In this document: one piece after another, positions 41,701 to 47,952 of the stretch
How the letters are laid out: every line of letters begins with the position of its first letter
How positions within the stretch are numbered: position 1 is the stretch's first letter
Source: Neolewinella persica DSM 23188
GTDB lineage: Bacteria > Bacteroidota > Bacteroidia > Chitinophagales > Saprospiraceae
Direction of reading: 5' to 3'
NCBI RefSeq assembly: GCF_000373105.1
Contig: NZ_KB890417.1
Coordinates: 28,339-92,338 of the forward strand
Length of the DNA: 64,000 nt
Notes under the pieces: generated by a model
The model's input: only the letters and a program-made list of their open reading frames with translations
Databases searched by the model: none
What the model was told of the DNA's origin: nothing
Made by a program: the position numbers and the translations under genes

Positions 41701-44493
41701 GAGACTACCCTGACGGACGAACGTGGTCAGCGAGAAATGTTTCTGCGAGAAGCAGATACGACCACCATTTCCACCACCTTCAGCTATAACGTATTAGGTG
41801 AGCTGGAAGCCGTTACGGACAATGGCGGCTTCGTTACTACTTACGAGTACGACCGCCTGGGCCGAAAAATCGCCACTTCCCCCGCCGATGCCGGCAGAAC
41901 GAAAATGGTCTTTGACCTGGCCGACAACATGATCCGGAAGCACACGCCCAACCTGCGAGAGATATTTGGGGAAGATGGTGCCATCAATTACCGATATGAC
42001 CACGAGCGGCTTACGGGCATCATCTACCCGATTAACTTTCAGAATAAAGTGGATATCAGCTACGGGGGGCCTGAAGCCCGGTTCAACCGCGTCGGTCGCA
42101 TTGTACTGCGCCAGGACGCCAGCGGAGGGGAAGAGTATTTCTATGACGAACACGGCCAACTACGCAAGACGATCAGGACATTGTTGATCAACGAATCCAC
42201 CGTCCGAACTTTCGTTAGTGAGATTAATTACGACAGCTGGGGGCGGGAACAAATGATGGGCTACCCTGACGGGGAGATCCTTGAATACGGTTACAATACT
42301 GCCGGGCGGCTGGTGTCTTTGGCGGGCGAAAAAGACGGTAATCATTACGATTATCTAAAGGACGTTCGCTACGATGAATTTGGCCGAATGATCGGCAAAA
42401 CCCTAGGTAACGACAGCCGGGAGATGATGAGCTTTGATCCGCTGACCCAACGTCCGGGCACCATCAAGGTAATGGCCAACGGCGGTACGTTGCAGGACCT
42501 TCGTCTGGCGTATGACGTAGTTGGCAACCTGGAAAGCAGTCAACAAACTACCGGTGTGCAAACCGACGACCTGGGTGGCAGCCATCTACTGCAGTTCGCC
42601 TACGATCCGCTGCATCGGCTGACGGAGGCCACTGGCGAATACCAGTTGGCAACAGGAACCGAAAGCTTTGCCTATTTCAGCGATCATGATGATCTGTATA
42701 ACCAAACCCGGCGAGAACTTCAGCGAATGAATGACGGTACGATGGACCCGCTGAACAGTTTCGATCAGGCTACGACGACCGATGCGACCTTTCCCCACAG
42801 AATCGACGAGTTAGGCGGCAGGAAGTACAATTATGATTCGGACGGAAACTTACTCGGTTACCAGGGAGAAGCAGGCAGCTACCGGTACCAGCAAGCACGT
42901 TGGGACGAAGAGGACCGCATGATGGAGTTCAGCGATAACGGCACCATCAGCCGGTACACTTACGCGGCCGACGGGGAAAGAGTAATTCAGAGTGAAGGGA
43001 ACATGAAAGGGGTCTTTACTGACGGAGCGCCAGCCGGGTTCATCAGTCACACCGGCAATTACGTGGCCTACGTCTCCCCGTTTTTCACCTTTACCGAAAG
43101 CACCTTCACTAAGCATTACTTCCTGGGGGACCAGCGGATCATGACCAAGGAAGGCACTGGAGAATTCAACAATACCTACTGGTTCGCGGGCGGGCTGACG
43201 GCAGGCGACCTAAACTACACCGCCCGAATGAATGACCTGACGCGGACGGTATGGGATTACTACGTTGGGCTGGGGCTTCCGCCCGGACCGCCCACGCTGC
43301 CAGGCTATTACGGTCAGCCGGGGGTAACGGGCGATCCGTTGCCGACCAGCGAGGGTGGAGACTTCAGTTCCGTGCCTGGGCCGGGCGCCCCCGGGCCGAT
43401 TGGCAGGCCTGACCCGACTGGACCTCCGGGACCGCCGACCTGGTACGTTAGTCCGCCAGAACGTGACAGTATTGGCGCGGGTTTTGGTTACGAAGGCTAC
43501 GGTGTTTTCCCAGAAGTGGTGGCCTCCTATTACCACGGCGATCAACTTGGAAACGTGAATTGGATTACGGATGCAAGGGGGGAAGCGGTGGCTTTCCGGG
43601 CGTATTTGCCTACTGGCAAAGTGCTGGTTCGGCAGACCCGTAAAGCGCCGCCGTTGGACTACAATTTCAACGGTAAAGAGGAAGACCAGGCTTCGGGCCT
43701 CAACTACTTTGGCGCTCGCTATCTGGAGGCGGAATCAGGGCTTTGGCTCAGTCCGGACCCGTTGGCAGATGCTTTTCCCGGGCATAACCCGTATGCTTTC
43801 GCTTTACATAATCCGTTACGGTTTACGGACCCCGACGGCCGGGAGGCTTTTGACATGTTTTCCAGTCCGCTGGCGGCGGCCATTGACTTTGCCCGGATTT
43901 ACAATGAGCGGTCCATTTTCCACAACTACGAGTTCGGCACCAATATTTACCGGCAGACCTTAAACGGAAAATCCGTTTACTACTACGACCAGCCGGTAAC
44001 TGACCTGGATGATAGTGGGGTGAGCCTGCCACCCGTTTTACCCTTTGGTGAAGTGGTGGCCGACGTCCATACCCACAGCCGGATGGAACACAATGCCGAT
44101 GGCTATCTGGAGCATTCTGATACCGACCTGGATGGTAACGACCATGACAAGCGCCCGGGGTATGTGGCTAATCCGAAAGGGGAGTTGAAACTTTACCGCC
44201 CCAAAAAGGGTCGCATCGAAACGGTGGCCACCGGGCTACCTTACGATGAGCTTTTCTATGGTCCTCAGGACCCTAATCGCAATAACCTTCGCAAGCACTG
44301 GGCGAGGATCAATTACGCGCAGGTATCGGGGCAAACGAGCACTTCACACACCCGGCGGCAGTCGCGCCGGAACGGTGTTCGGTATTCCGGTCCGCCGCTC
44401 AGTGGTACGCAAGCTGGGGCTAACACGCCCAAAAGGCATGGGTGGCATGCGGCGCTTAAGCGGAAGGCGGTTCGGGGGAGGCAGAATTTGTAG
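35758..44493 (+). CDS. Giant SpvB/VCBS/RHS-repeat protein with C-terminal DUF4329-like domain
   Basis: A 2,911-residue polymorphic-toxin-like protein. A signal segment (LSLIPYPLSLILCLATVSLSAQ) lies about 80-100 residues in. It is followed by an SpvB/TcaC N-domain (ELNFPIKLPPARKDHSPVLGVSYSSDHLHGWLGRGWDL), six VCBS/FG-GAP calcium loops such as WLDVNGDGLTD and FNDIDGDGYLDEL, and a TcdB-like middle. YD/RHS repeats follow (about 1600-2450), then a collagen-like Gly-Pro stretch and the RHS core end (YNFNGKEEDQASGLNYFGARYLEAESGLWLSPDPL, to about residue 2690). The C-terminal ~220 residues resemble DUF4329/JAB peptidases: ADVHTH (His2771, His2773) and SDTD (Ser2787, Asp2790). The track opens at a TTG, but the ATG at 35758 is preferred. 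No immunity gene is recognised downstream. Residues 40-80 are encoded by repeat-like DNA. Confidence 0.85.
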   Translation: MSIINHLRAFLRIFLREATIITPFPANRPTAYIPASPSFRSARRSPERGSPITNRISTIAYRISVTAVANRLSLIPYPLSLILCLATVSLSAQAPNAPSPTYLTVSPTAPPPAANPADGIALIEPPTANSSGSAELNFPIKLPPARKDHSPVLGVSYSSDHLHGWLGRGWDLSLPTIEVETRWGVPRFNATNETETYLFEGAMLAPVAHRGETRPREAEKTYHPRVEREFQRITRHGNNPKNYWWEVRYPDGSTEYYGGSPEGITPAALLTDPSGNISSWALVRSTDVHENRIDYSYVVQQDNGHSGSTETGKNRYPTRITYNGKGTQTGTFSIDFIRDRDLGESRRPDVRIDYSSGLKIVTADLLRRIEIRYRGTMVRHYDLSYKTAAFHQTVLTGITELGSDGSEFSGHTFDYHELPSGDFSAFGPVETWSSGNDNIKGDILNPIPGFTGEISALGGAKSTSRQIGSAVTVGPIGSPGTKDFTVGGTFGSGSSEGNGVLSFVDINGDLLPDKLFRRGNDLVWRKNLFGQGSPGFGPVRPVNGIRDFSVTATTETNIGFEANITPFFAGYENTTSRTSTTTYFSDFNGDDLIDILHRGKVYFNHLDENGNPTFTLNSGDTPSPIIDGAAPDGDLVTVDPDEQQELIDMTPKHDVVRSWEAPFSGTVRITGDISLMEQPGIDEYSREDGVVVRIEQGGGFLQNTPLYTEAIGANDYVARTPTGVGNITVSAGQRLYFRVQSVFDGAFDRVSWDPVITYVGEDPMEKDVNGLHIYRYQASEDFLLASCQTVSMPLNGRVDLTGIFSKPILSDTLHLELIIDGLAIRSWQFAPDSVVTNLPIENLNFAIEEDQQVQLRMRTNASVDWTAPKWTPLLTYISADDGTPVISPEGEPAYRYCPAIDYTMRTKPVQYPQPWRPAADTFDYAFQLNYFDFGFNGRFEGLSLSVRGRDTVYMQRDTQVLLGAVAGAINWTGKLVVTPGDDVWVEVFVPADLNNAVANSTFRLERNGLQVPVVIGKHRRRTNDELTFGPQFRGWGQFVYRGAGGAGDLPILESLLVLQDPDVSEEDIEDIDIDPDDPDFSDFEDLTDDPTQEQFIVMVAEPKAGNWRGYDDLTLVGANYISSSRLGADDVLLTPDLGTGASAPPLTSISKMNAVAAGAGFGPASLAGSAAWNTTTNLMEVMDLNGDRYPDLVTPTRAQYTTVYGGLSNQSVVHGFGNHVAKSHAIGGTAGGKFVDSSPTNSGDTSGKGSRKRHRRSKTTTKNQGAKSQSANESAEAGGSISVSFSVDNDYTVHSWLDVNGDGLTDKVWDNGDVAFNRGYSFGSRENWGFADIRKGVSTDYGGGGGVNISNNSFAAGFAITRTDNYSTAALQDVNGDGLADALSYNPDNRMLRVALNTGSGFAGAIDWARLSEPLDKGDATAESLNFAFTVCIPIFFIRICVNPSGSTGRGVSRVLSQFNDIDGDGYLDELMATKDNELKVRRSAIGKVNLLRSVERPLGVTIELDYVAAANENGMPFPKWLLTETRLNDGVDGDGPSWRKTQIRYEVPVHDRHEREFYGFAKTVETELDTENGDVPYRSFVVEYHNDNFYNRSLPKKQYTEDAAGNRYRETAYTYVVTNPRTQTELPPNLLASDQGRAFPLLRQRQENFYEGEVSPQVSQRVAFQYDSIGQVLVKTDFGDGTPVDELRTEYDYHPYGEEYLTGQLKSLKVYGGGQLLRHSEMDIDERGNVTQLRQYLEENVFAVQDFTYDEWSNVTSASRPPNAKGERMTYTYVIDTVEHLFPVRIEDSYGYVSTSEYEFRYGQQLQETDVNGHTTEYAIDEHGRVAAIKLPKDSTYSFRYNYAPGAAVPYATTERYDPETEADILSHTFLDGLGRVIQQQHLSVIDGDQKMVASGRVTYDAFDRPKTEGYPAVAPLAPLSLYQAPASAPKARTTYDILDRPESLTMPDNSVSTMAYGFATAPAGQTLFQEQMTDALGFRETTLTDERGQREMFLREADTTTISTTFSYNVLGELEAVTDNGGFVTTYEYDRLGRKIATSPADAGRTKMVFDLADNMIRKHTPNLREIFGEDGAINYRYDHERLTGIIYPINFQNKVDISYGGPEARFNRVGRIVLRQDASGGEEYFYDEHGQLRKTIRTLLINESTVRTFVSEINYDSWGREQMMGYPDGEILEYGYNTAGRLVSLAGEKDGNHYDYLKDVRYDEFGRMIGKTLGNDSREMMSFDPLTQRPGTIKVMANGGTLQDLRLAYDVVGNLESSQQTTGVQTDDLGGSHLLQFAYDPLHRLTEATGEYQLATGTESFAYFSDHDDLYNQTRRELQRMNDGTMDPLNSFDQATTTDATFPHRIDELGGRKYNYDSDGNLLGYQGEAGSYRYQQARWDEEDRMMEFSDNGTISRYTYAADGERVIQSEGNMKGVFTDGAPAGFISHTGNYVAYVSPFFTFTESTFTKHYFLGDQRIMTKEGTGEFNNTYWFAGGLTAGDLNYTARMNDLTRTVWDYYVGLGLPPGPPTLPGYYGQPGVTGDPLPTSEGGDFSSVPGPGAPGPIGRPDPTGPPGPPTWYVSPPERDSIGAGFGYEGYGVFPEVVASYYHGDQLGNVNWITDARGEAVAFRAYLPTGKVLVRQTRKAPPLDYNFNGKEEDQASGLNYFGARYLEAESGLWLSPDPLADAFPGHNPYAFALHNPLRFTDPDGREAFDMFSSPLAAAIDFARIYNERSIFHNYEFGTNIYRQTLNGKSVYYYDQPVTDLDDSGVSLPPVLPFGEVVADVHTHSRMEHNADGYLEHSDTDLDGNDHDKRPGYVANPKGELKLYRPKKGRIETVATGLPYDELFYGPQDPNRNNLRKHWARINYAQVSGQTSTSHTRRQSRRNGVRYSGPPLSGTQAGANTPKRHGWHAALKRKAVRGRQNL

Positions 44494-44566
44494 GTATCAG
44501 GTATCAGGTATCAGGTATCAGGTATCAGGTATCAGGTATCAGGTATCAGGTATCAGGTATCAGGTA
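44493..44566. repeat. Heptanucleotide array (GGTATCA)x10
   Basis: Ten perfect copies of GGTATCA run from 44493, beginning in the last base of the RHS stop codon (TAG 44491-44493), with a partial copy GGTA at the end. Perfect copies mean recent slippage or amplification. A unit of seven would shift any frame crossing it, but here it lies after the stop. Confidence 0.97.
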
Positions 44567-44626
44567 AGAAAATTGCCGCAGGCAATTCGGCCAAATTTTC
44601 CTTGCTTTTTTTAAAAAAATCTCCCC

Positions 44627-44715
44627 ATCGCGAACGGAGTGAGCTGCCTTGTGCGGTAGCCTACCTACTACCCACTATCAAGGGCGAAGCCGGTCTACCG
44701 AGCGAAGCGAGCGCG
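44627..44715. repeat. Dispersed intergenic element, family B copy 3 (inverted)
   Basis: TGTGCGGTAGCCTACCTACTACCCACTATCAAGGGCGAAGCCGG and TCTACCGAGCGAAGCGAGCG are the inverse of words at 24754-24943 and 46600-46700. It lies before the binding-protein gene, in the leader or promoter region. Confidence 0.5.
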
Positions 44716-44802
44716 CCCAAAAAACCAAGCAGATTAACACTAAATACCTCCTACGGCCTATCTTCACCCACTGAGAGTATTTATCTACCAAACACAAATC
44801 CC

Positions 44803-46578
44803 ATGAATTTTCGTTTTTTCCTCTGCCTATTGATGGCAGTGGCCTTCTCTGCGTGTAAGCCAGACCCTAAGGGTTCTGTGCAAACTCAGGAGGATGACAC
44901 CAGTAGCATAGTTTTTAAGCATACAGACAACACACTGCGCATTGCCGCCCGTGTTGAACCTGCCGGGCTAAACCCAGTGCTGACCACCCAGGCTTCGGCA
45001 CGGCACGTGCGTGAACTCATCTTCCAGACGCTGAACAGCATTGATCCGGAAACTTTCGAGCAAATTCCGTTGCTGGCCAGTGTGCCCGACATTCGGAAAG
45101 AACCCGGCGGCGGCGTATCCTACTCCTACCTCATAGATGAGCGGGCGACCTGGCCAAATGGTCTTCCGGTGACTGCTGCTGATGTAGTCTTCAGCCTTAA
45201 AGCTGTGATGAATCCACTAGTGGAGGCCGGCCCGTACCGAACGTACCTGTATAACATCTCCAACATAGTAACCAGCCCGAACAACGAACGTCGTTTCCGG
45301 GTGGTCATGGACAAGCCCTACATTCTGGCCCAGCAATCCATCGGTAGTACCGCCGTTTATCCCGAGTATGCTTATGATCCGGACCGTCTGCTCCGTAACG
45401 TTAGCCTAAGCGACCTGACCAACCAGAAGAAAGCGGAACAGATGGCTGAAACTAACGAGAACCTGAAGAATTTCGCGACGGCTTTCAATGATGTAGCACT
45501 GGCCACTGAACCCGACAAGATCATCGGAAGTGGCCCATATCAACTGGAAGAGTGGAACGCCGGGCAACGATTGACCCTTAAACTCCGGGAGAATTACTGG
45601 GCAACCAATGATCGTTCCACTATGCTGATGGCTAAGCCGGAAAAAATTGTTTTCGACTTTATAGCCGATGGAAATACGATGACAAATGCCCTTCGAGACG
45701 AATTAGTAGACGTGGCCATGGACCTTGGTGTGGATCAATTCAAGGAGGTCCGCGACGACGAGTACCTCAACCAACGATTTGATTTTGCCACGGTTAACAG
45801 TATCAATTTCTTTGGGATCCTGTTCAACCAACAAAATCCATTGCTGCGCGACGCTAAAACCCGTCGGGCGTTGGCACATCTCGTCGACGTAGATGTACTC
45901 ATTGAGCAGCTCCTCCCCGGCTTAGCCACCAGGGTAAATGGTCCGGTGCTTTCCGGGAAAAGTTACTACGCTGACCTTCCCGCTATCGAGTATGACCCGG
46001 CAAAGGCAGAAACGCTGCTGAAGGAAGCTGGATGGGCCGATACCAACGGAGACGGTACCATCGATAAAGAAATAGACGGTAGCCGCCAGGAGATGAGCAT
46101 GCAGTTTCTGGTATTCCCGTCTCCCACCAGTGCTTCCGTAGGTGCTTTGGTAGCTGAATGGGCCAAGGAAGTGGGGATTGATATTGAGGTCGTTCAACAG
46201 GCTCCGGCTACGCTCTATGGTGAGTTAGACAAAGGCAACTTCGCCATGTCCCTGCTGGGCATGGGAATGGACCCCAACCCGGACGAATTCACCCAGGTTT
46301 GGGCTTCCACCTCAGTACCACCCAACGGTAGCAACCGTAGCGGATTTGCCAATAAGGAAGCTGACCAACTCATCAAACAGATCGCTGGGACGATGAATGC
46401 CAGTGATCGTGATCCGTTGTACCGGCGCTTCCAGGAGATCATTTACGAAAACCAACCAATGGTCTTTCTTTTTAGTCCCGCTACTAGATTAGTGGTGTCT
46501 AAGCGGCTCAAGTACAGTACTACTTCTCTGGCACCGGGGCTGGACTTTAACGCCATTGAAGCGAAGAATAGTAAGTAG
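44803..46578 (+). CDS. ABC transporter substrate-binding lipoprotein (family 5, peptide type)
   Basis: A 591-residue extracytoplasmic solute-binding protein of family 5 (DppA/OppA-like), which captures peptides or similar solutes. The signal peptide MNFRFFLCLLMAVAFSAC ends in a lipobox (Cys18). SBP_bac_5 segments follow: LRIAARVEPAGLNPVLTTQASARHVRELIFQTLNSID, GSGPYQLEEWNAGQRLTLKLRENYWA, ALAHLVDVDVLIEQLLPGLATRVNGPV and EAGWADTNGDGTID. The frame opens at 44602, but upstream codons lie in repeat DNA; the ATG at 44803 begins the signal. Matching Dpp/Opp permease genes are not in the window, and the permease at 47953 belongs to a different class. Confidence 0.87.
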   Translation: MNFRFFLCLLMAVAFSACKPDPKGSVQTQEDDTSSIVFKHTDNTLRIAARVEPAGLNPVLTTQASARHVRELIFQTLNSIDPETFEQIPLLASVPDIRKEPGGGVSYSYLIDERATWPNGLPVTAADVVFSLKAVMNPLVEAGPYRTYLYNISNIVTSPNNERRFRVVMDKPYILAQQSIGSTAVYPEYAYDPDRLLRNVSLSDLTNQKKAEQMAETNENLKNFATAFNDVALATEPDKIIGSGPYQLEEWNAGQRLTLKLRENYWATNDRSTMLMAKPEKIVFDFIADGNTMTNALRDELVDVAMDLGVDQFKEVRDDEYLNQRFDFATVNSINFFGILFNQQNPLLRDAKTRRALAHLVDVDVLIEQLLPGLATRVNGPVLSGKSYYADLPAIEYDPAKAETLLKEAGWADTNGDGTIDKEIDGSRQEMSMQFLVFPSPTSASVGALVAEWAKEVGIDIEVVQQAPATLYGELDKGNFAMSLLGMGMDPNPDEFTQVWASTSVPPNGSNRSGFANKEADQLIKQIAGTMNASDRDPLYRRFQEIIYENQPMVFLFSPATRLVVSKRLKYSTTSLAPGLDFNAIEAKNSK

Positions 46579-46700
46579 ACGACCTGCGGTCTTTCAATAG
46601 CCGAAAGTCGCTTCGCTTCTTTTCTTGGCAGACAGCCTACGGCCTTAGTAGGGGGTAGGGCTACCGCATTTAGTGGCTCGCTGGCGCTCGTGCGTTGAGC
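46575..46700. repeat. Dispersed intergenic element, family B copy 4
   Basis: GGCAGACAGCCTACGGCCTTAG, TAGGGGGTAGGGCTACCGC and GGCTCGCTGGCGCTCGTGCG follow the order of copy 1. An internal stem CTTTCAATAGCCGAAAG is visible. It lies between convergent genes. Confidence 0.55.
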
Positions 46701-46702
46701 CT

Positions 46703-47668
46703 TTAGTTGAAAAAGCCAATTCGCCAAGGCTTAAAGCGGGTCCGGATTAAGCTGATATGGACCTTATTGACTCCGGGTTTAAAGAAGAGTAAACCGAAGT
46801 GGTAAACGTCGACCGAGGCGGTGACTTCAGGCAGCTGCTTCAAGGCTTCCCAGGCGCGTTCCATTCCTGGAGACCAGTGGATGTCTGCGATTACGAAAAC
46901 GGAGTTTTCGGTGGTCCGGGGTAAGAGTTGGTTGACGTAGTCCAGGGTGGGTTGTTCGCGGTGGTCTCCGTCCAGGAAGAAGAGGTCGAGAGGCACCAAT
47001 GATTCTCGATTAGTGATTGGCTGCCGCGAGGACATCCTCGCTCCGCTTGCGCGTCTTTGCTTACTGCGTTCGTTCGCCTCTTCCCCCCTCCCCCGGAGGG
47101 GGGAGACGGCCTTGCTCGCTGCGCTTGTTTGGCGTTGACGGTCAAGCCAGTCCTGGAAAAGGCTGACGTGAGCCTGGAGACCTGGACCAGAACCGGCTTT
47201 GGTAAAGGTTTCCTGTGCCAGGGCGGCGACGTCGGGGTTCCCTTCAACGGTATCCAGGCGGGCACGTGTATCGGCAGCGTGGAGGTAGAGTGTGGAGATG
47301 CCGGCGTTGGTGCCGAACTCCAGAATATTTTGGGCTTCGAGCCAGATGGCAAGCCGGAAGAGGAACCTGCCGCATTGGTCATCGATGGCGTTGGTGGCAA
47401 CGAGGGAGCTGACGGTACGTTCGTTTTTTCGGGTGGTTTTGCTGGGTGCGCCGAGGGCGCGCAATTTTACGGTGCCAGACTTGCGGCGCCAGTAGGCGCG
47501 CACAGAATTGATGAGGTCGAAGGCGTGGTAGTGTCGGTCATCATTATAAACCTCCCGCAAGAATTCGACAAGGTGGGGGCTGTGCACATCATAGCGTGTT
47601 CCGGCACCTGCGTACCAGCGAAGGGCAGAGGTAATGCGGAATAGCCAGTAAGAGAAGGTGCTTTGCAT
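46703..47668 (-). CDS. SAM-dependent methyltransferase with an in-frame repeat insertion
   Basis: A 321-residue class I methyltransferase of the O-methyltransferase-like (Methyltransf_24) type. The N-terminal part has RYDVHSPHLVEFLREVY. The SAM site is ILEFGTNAGISTLYLHAAD, then LDTVEGNPDVAALAQETF, and motif IV is LDLFFLDGDHREQPTLDYVNQLLP. Between VSLFQDWLDRQR and VPLDLFFLDGD sits a ~45-residue Ser/Arg-rich insert (QTSAASKAVSPLRGRGEEA to PITNRESL). It is encoded by about 47000-47138 and looks like translated intergenic repeat DNA, since relatives lack such a segment in general experience. The substrate is unknown. A perfect -7 box lies eight bases before the ATG. Confidence 0.75.
   Translation of the reverse strand: MQSTFSYWLFRITSALRWYAGAGTRYDVHSPHLVEFLREVYNDDRHYHAFDLINSVRAYWRRKSGTVKLRALGAPSKTTRKNERTVSSLVATNAIDDQCGRFLFRLAIWLEAQNILEFGTNAGISTLYLHAADTRARLDTVEGNPDVAALAQETFTKAGSGPGLQAHVSLFQDWLDRQRQTSAASKAVSPLRGRGEEANERSKQRRASGARMSSRQPITNRESLVPLDLFFLDGDHREQPTLDYVNQLLPRTTENSVFVIADIHWSPGMERAWEALKQLPEVTASVDVYHFGLLFFKPGVNKVHISLIRTRFKPWRIGFFN
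47000..47138. repeat. Repeat-derived insertion inside the methyltransferase gene
   Basis: The stretch carries GGCTGCCGCGAGGACATCCTCG, GCGTTCGTTCGCCTC and a stem CCCCTCCCCCGGAGGGGGGAG (47086-47104). ATTAGTGATTGGCTGCCGCG (47008-47027) is the inverse of a segment at about 35900-35925 near the start of the RHS gene. The length is a multiple of three and the frame is kept. Confidence 0.55.
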
Positions 47669-47676
47669 GGGAAGCG

Positions 47677-47684
47677 CAAAAGTA
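47677..47684 (-). promoter_or_regulatory. -7 box TACTTTTG directly before the methyltransferase
   Basis: On the minus strand TACTTTTG matches TAnnTTTG exactly and ends eight bases before the ATG at 47668, again pointing to a leaderless mRNA. Confidence 0.5.
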
Positions 47685-47736
47685 ATCTGGTAGTTTCGAA
47701 GTCTGGTAGTGCTTTCGGTTCTTTCTCAGGGAAGTA

Positions 47737-47841
47737 GGCGGGGGCGCAGGGTACAGGGGTAGGTTGATGAAGGCAGACCAACCTAGCCAGCCCTTAATCC
47801 CTTGCTCCTTTATTCCTTATTTTGCACCAGCGGCCCCGCCC
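47737..47841. repeat. Inverted pair of motif A (105 bp)
   Basis: GGCGGGGGCGCAGGGTAC (47737-47754) and the inverse TTGCACCAGCGGCCCCGCCC (47822-47841) face each other. The right copy also has the second box (CCTTGCTCC at 47800-47808, inverse of GGAGCAAGG). The layout parallels 14273-14430. It lies in the divergent interval 47669-47952, before the permease gene. Confidence 0.6.
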
Positions 47842-47952
47842 TGAAGTTCCTCCTCGGCAATATCCGTTTGAGTTTTCATTCTAAACCACTACCTTTCGCC
47901 TCCCCCCTTATCTGGCAGCCAACGGCCAGACTAACGAATTAACCACTAGCCC

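Noticed and set aside
44493..44566. CRISPR or iteron origin at the GGTATCA array
   Set aside because: A perfect 7-bp unit with no spacers, DnaA boxes or replication gene; simple slippage array.
44246..44614. Candidate immunity gene (122 residues) for the RHS tip
   Set aside because: It overlaps the RHS coding sequence in another frame and its end is the heptamer repeat; no protein character.
46891..47400. Second minus-strand frame of 169 residues over the methyltransferase
   Set aside because: Out-of-frame shadow; the SAM and motif IV segments are in the longer frame.
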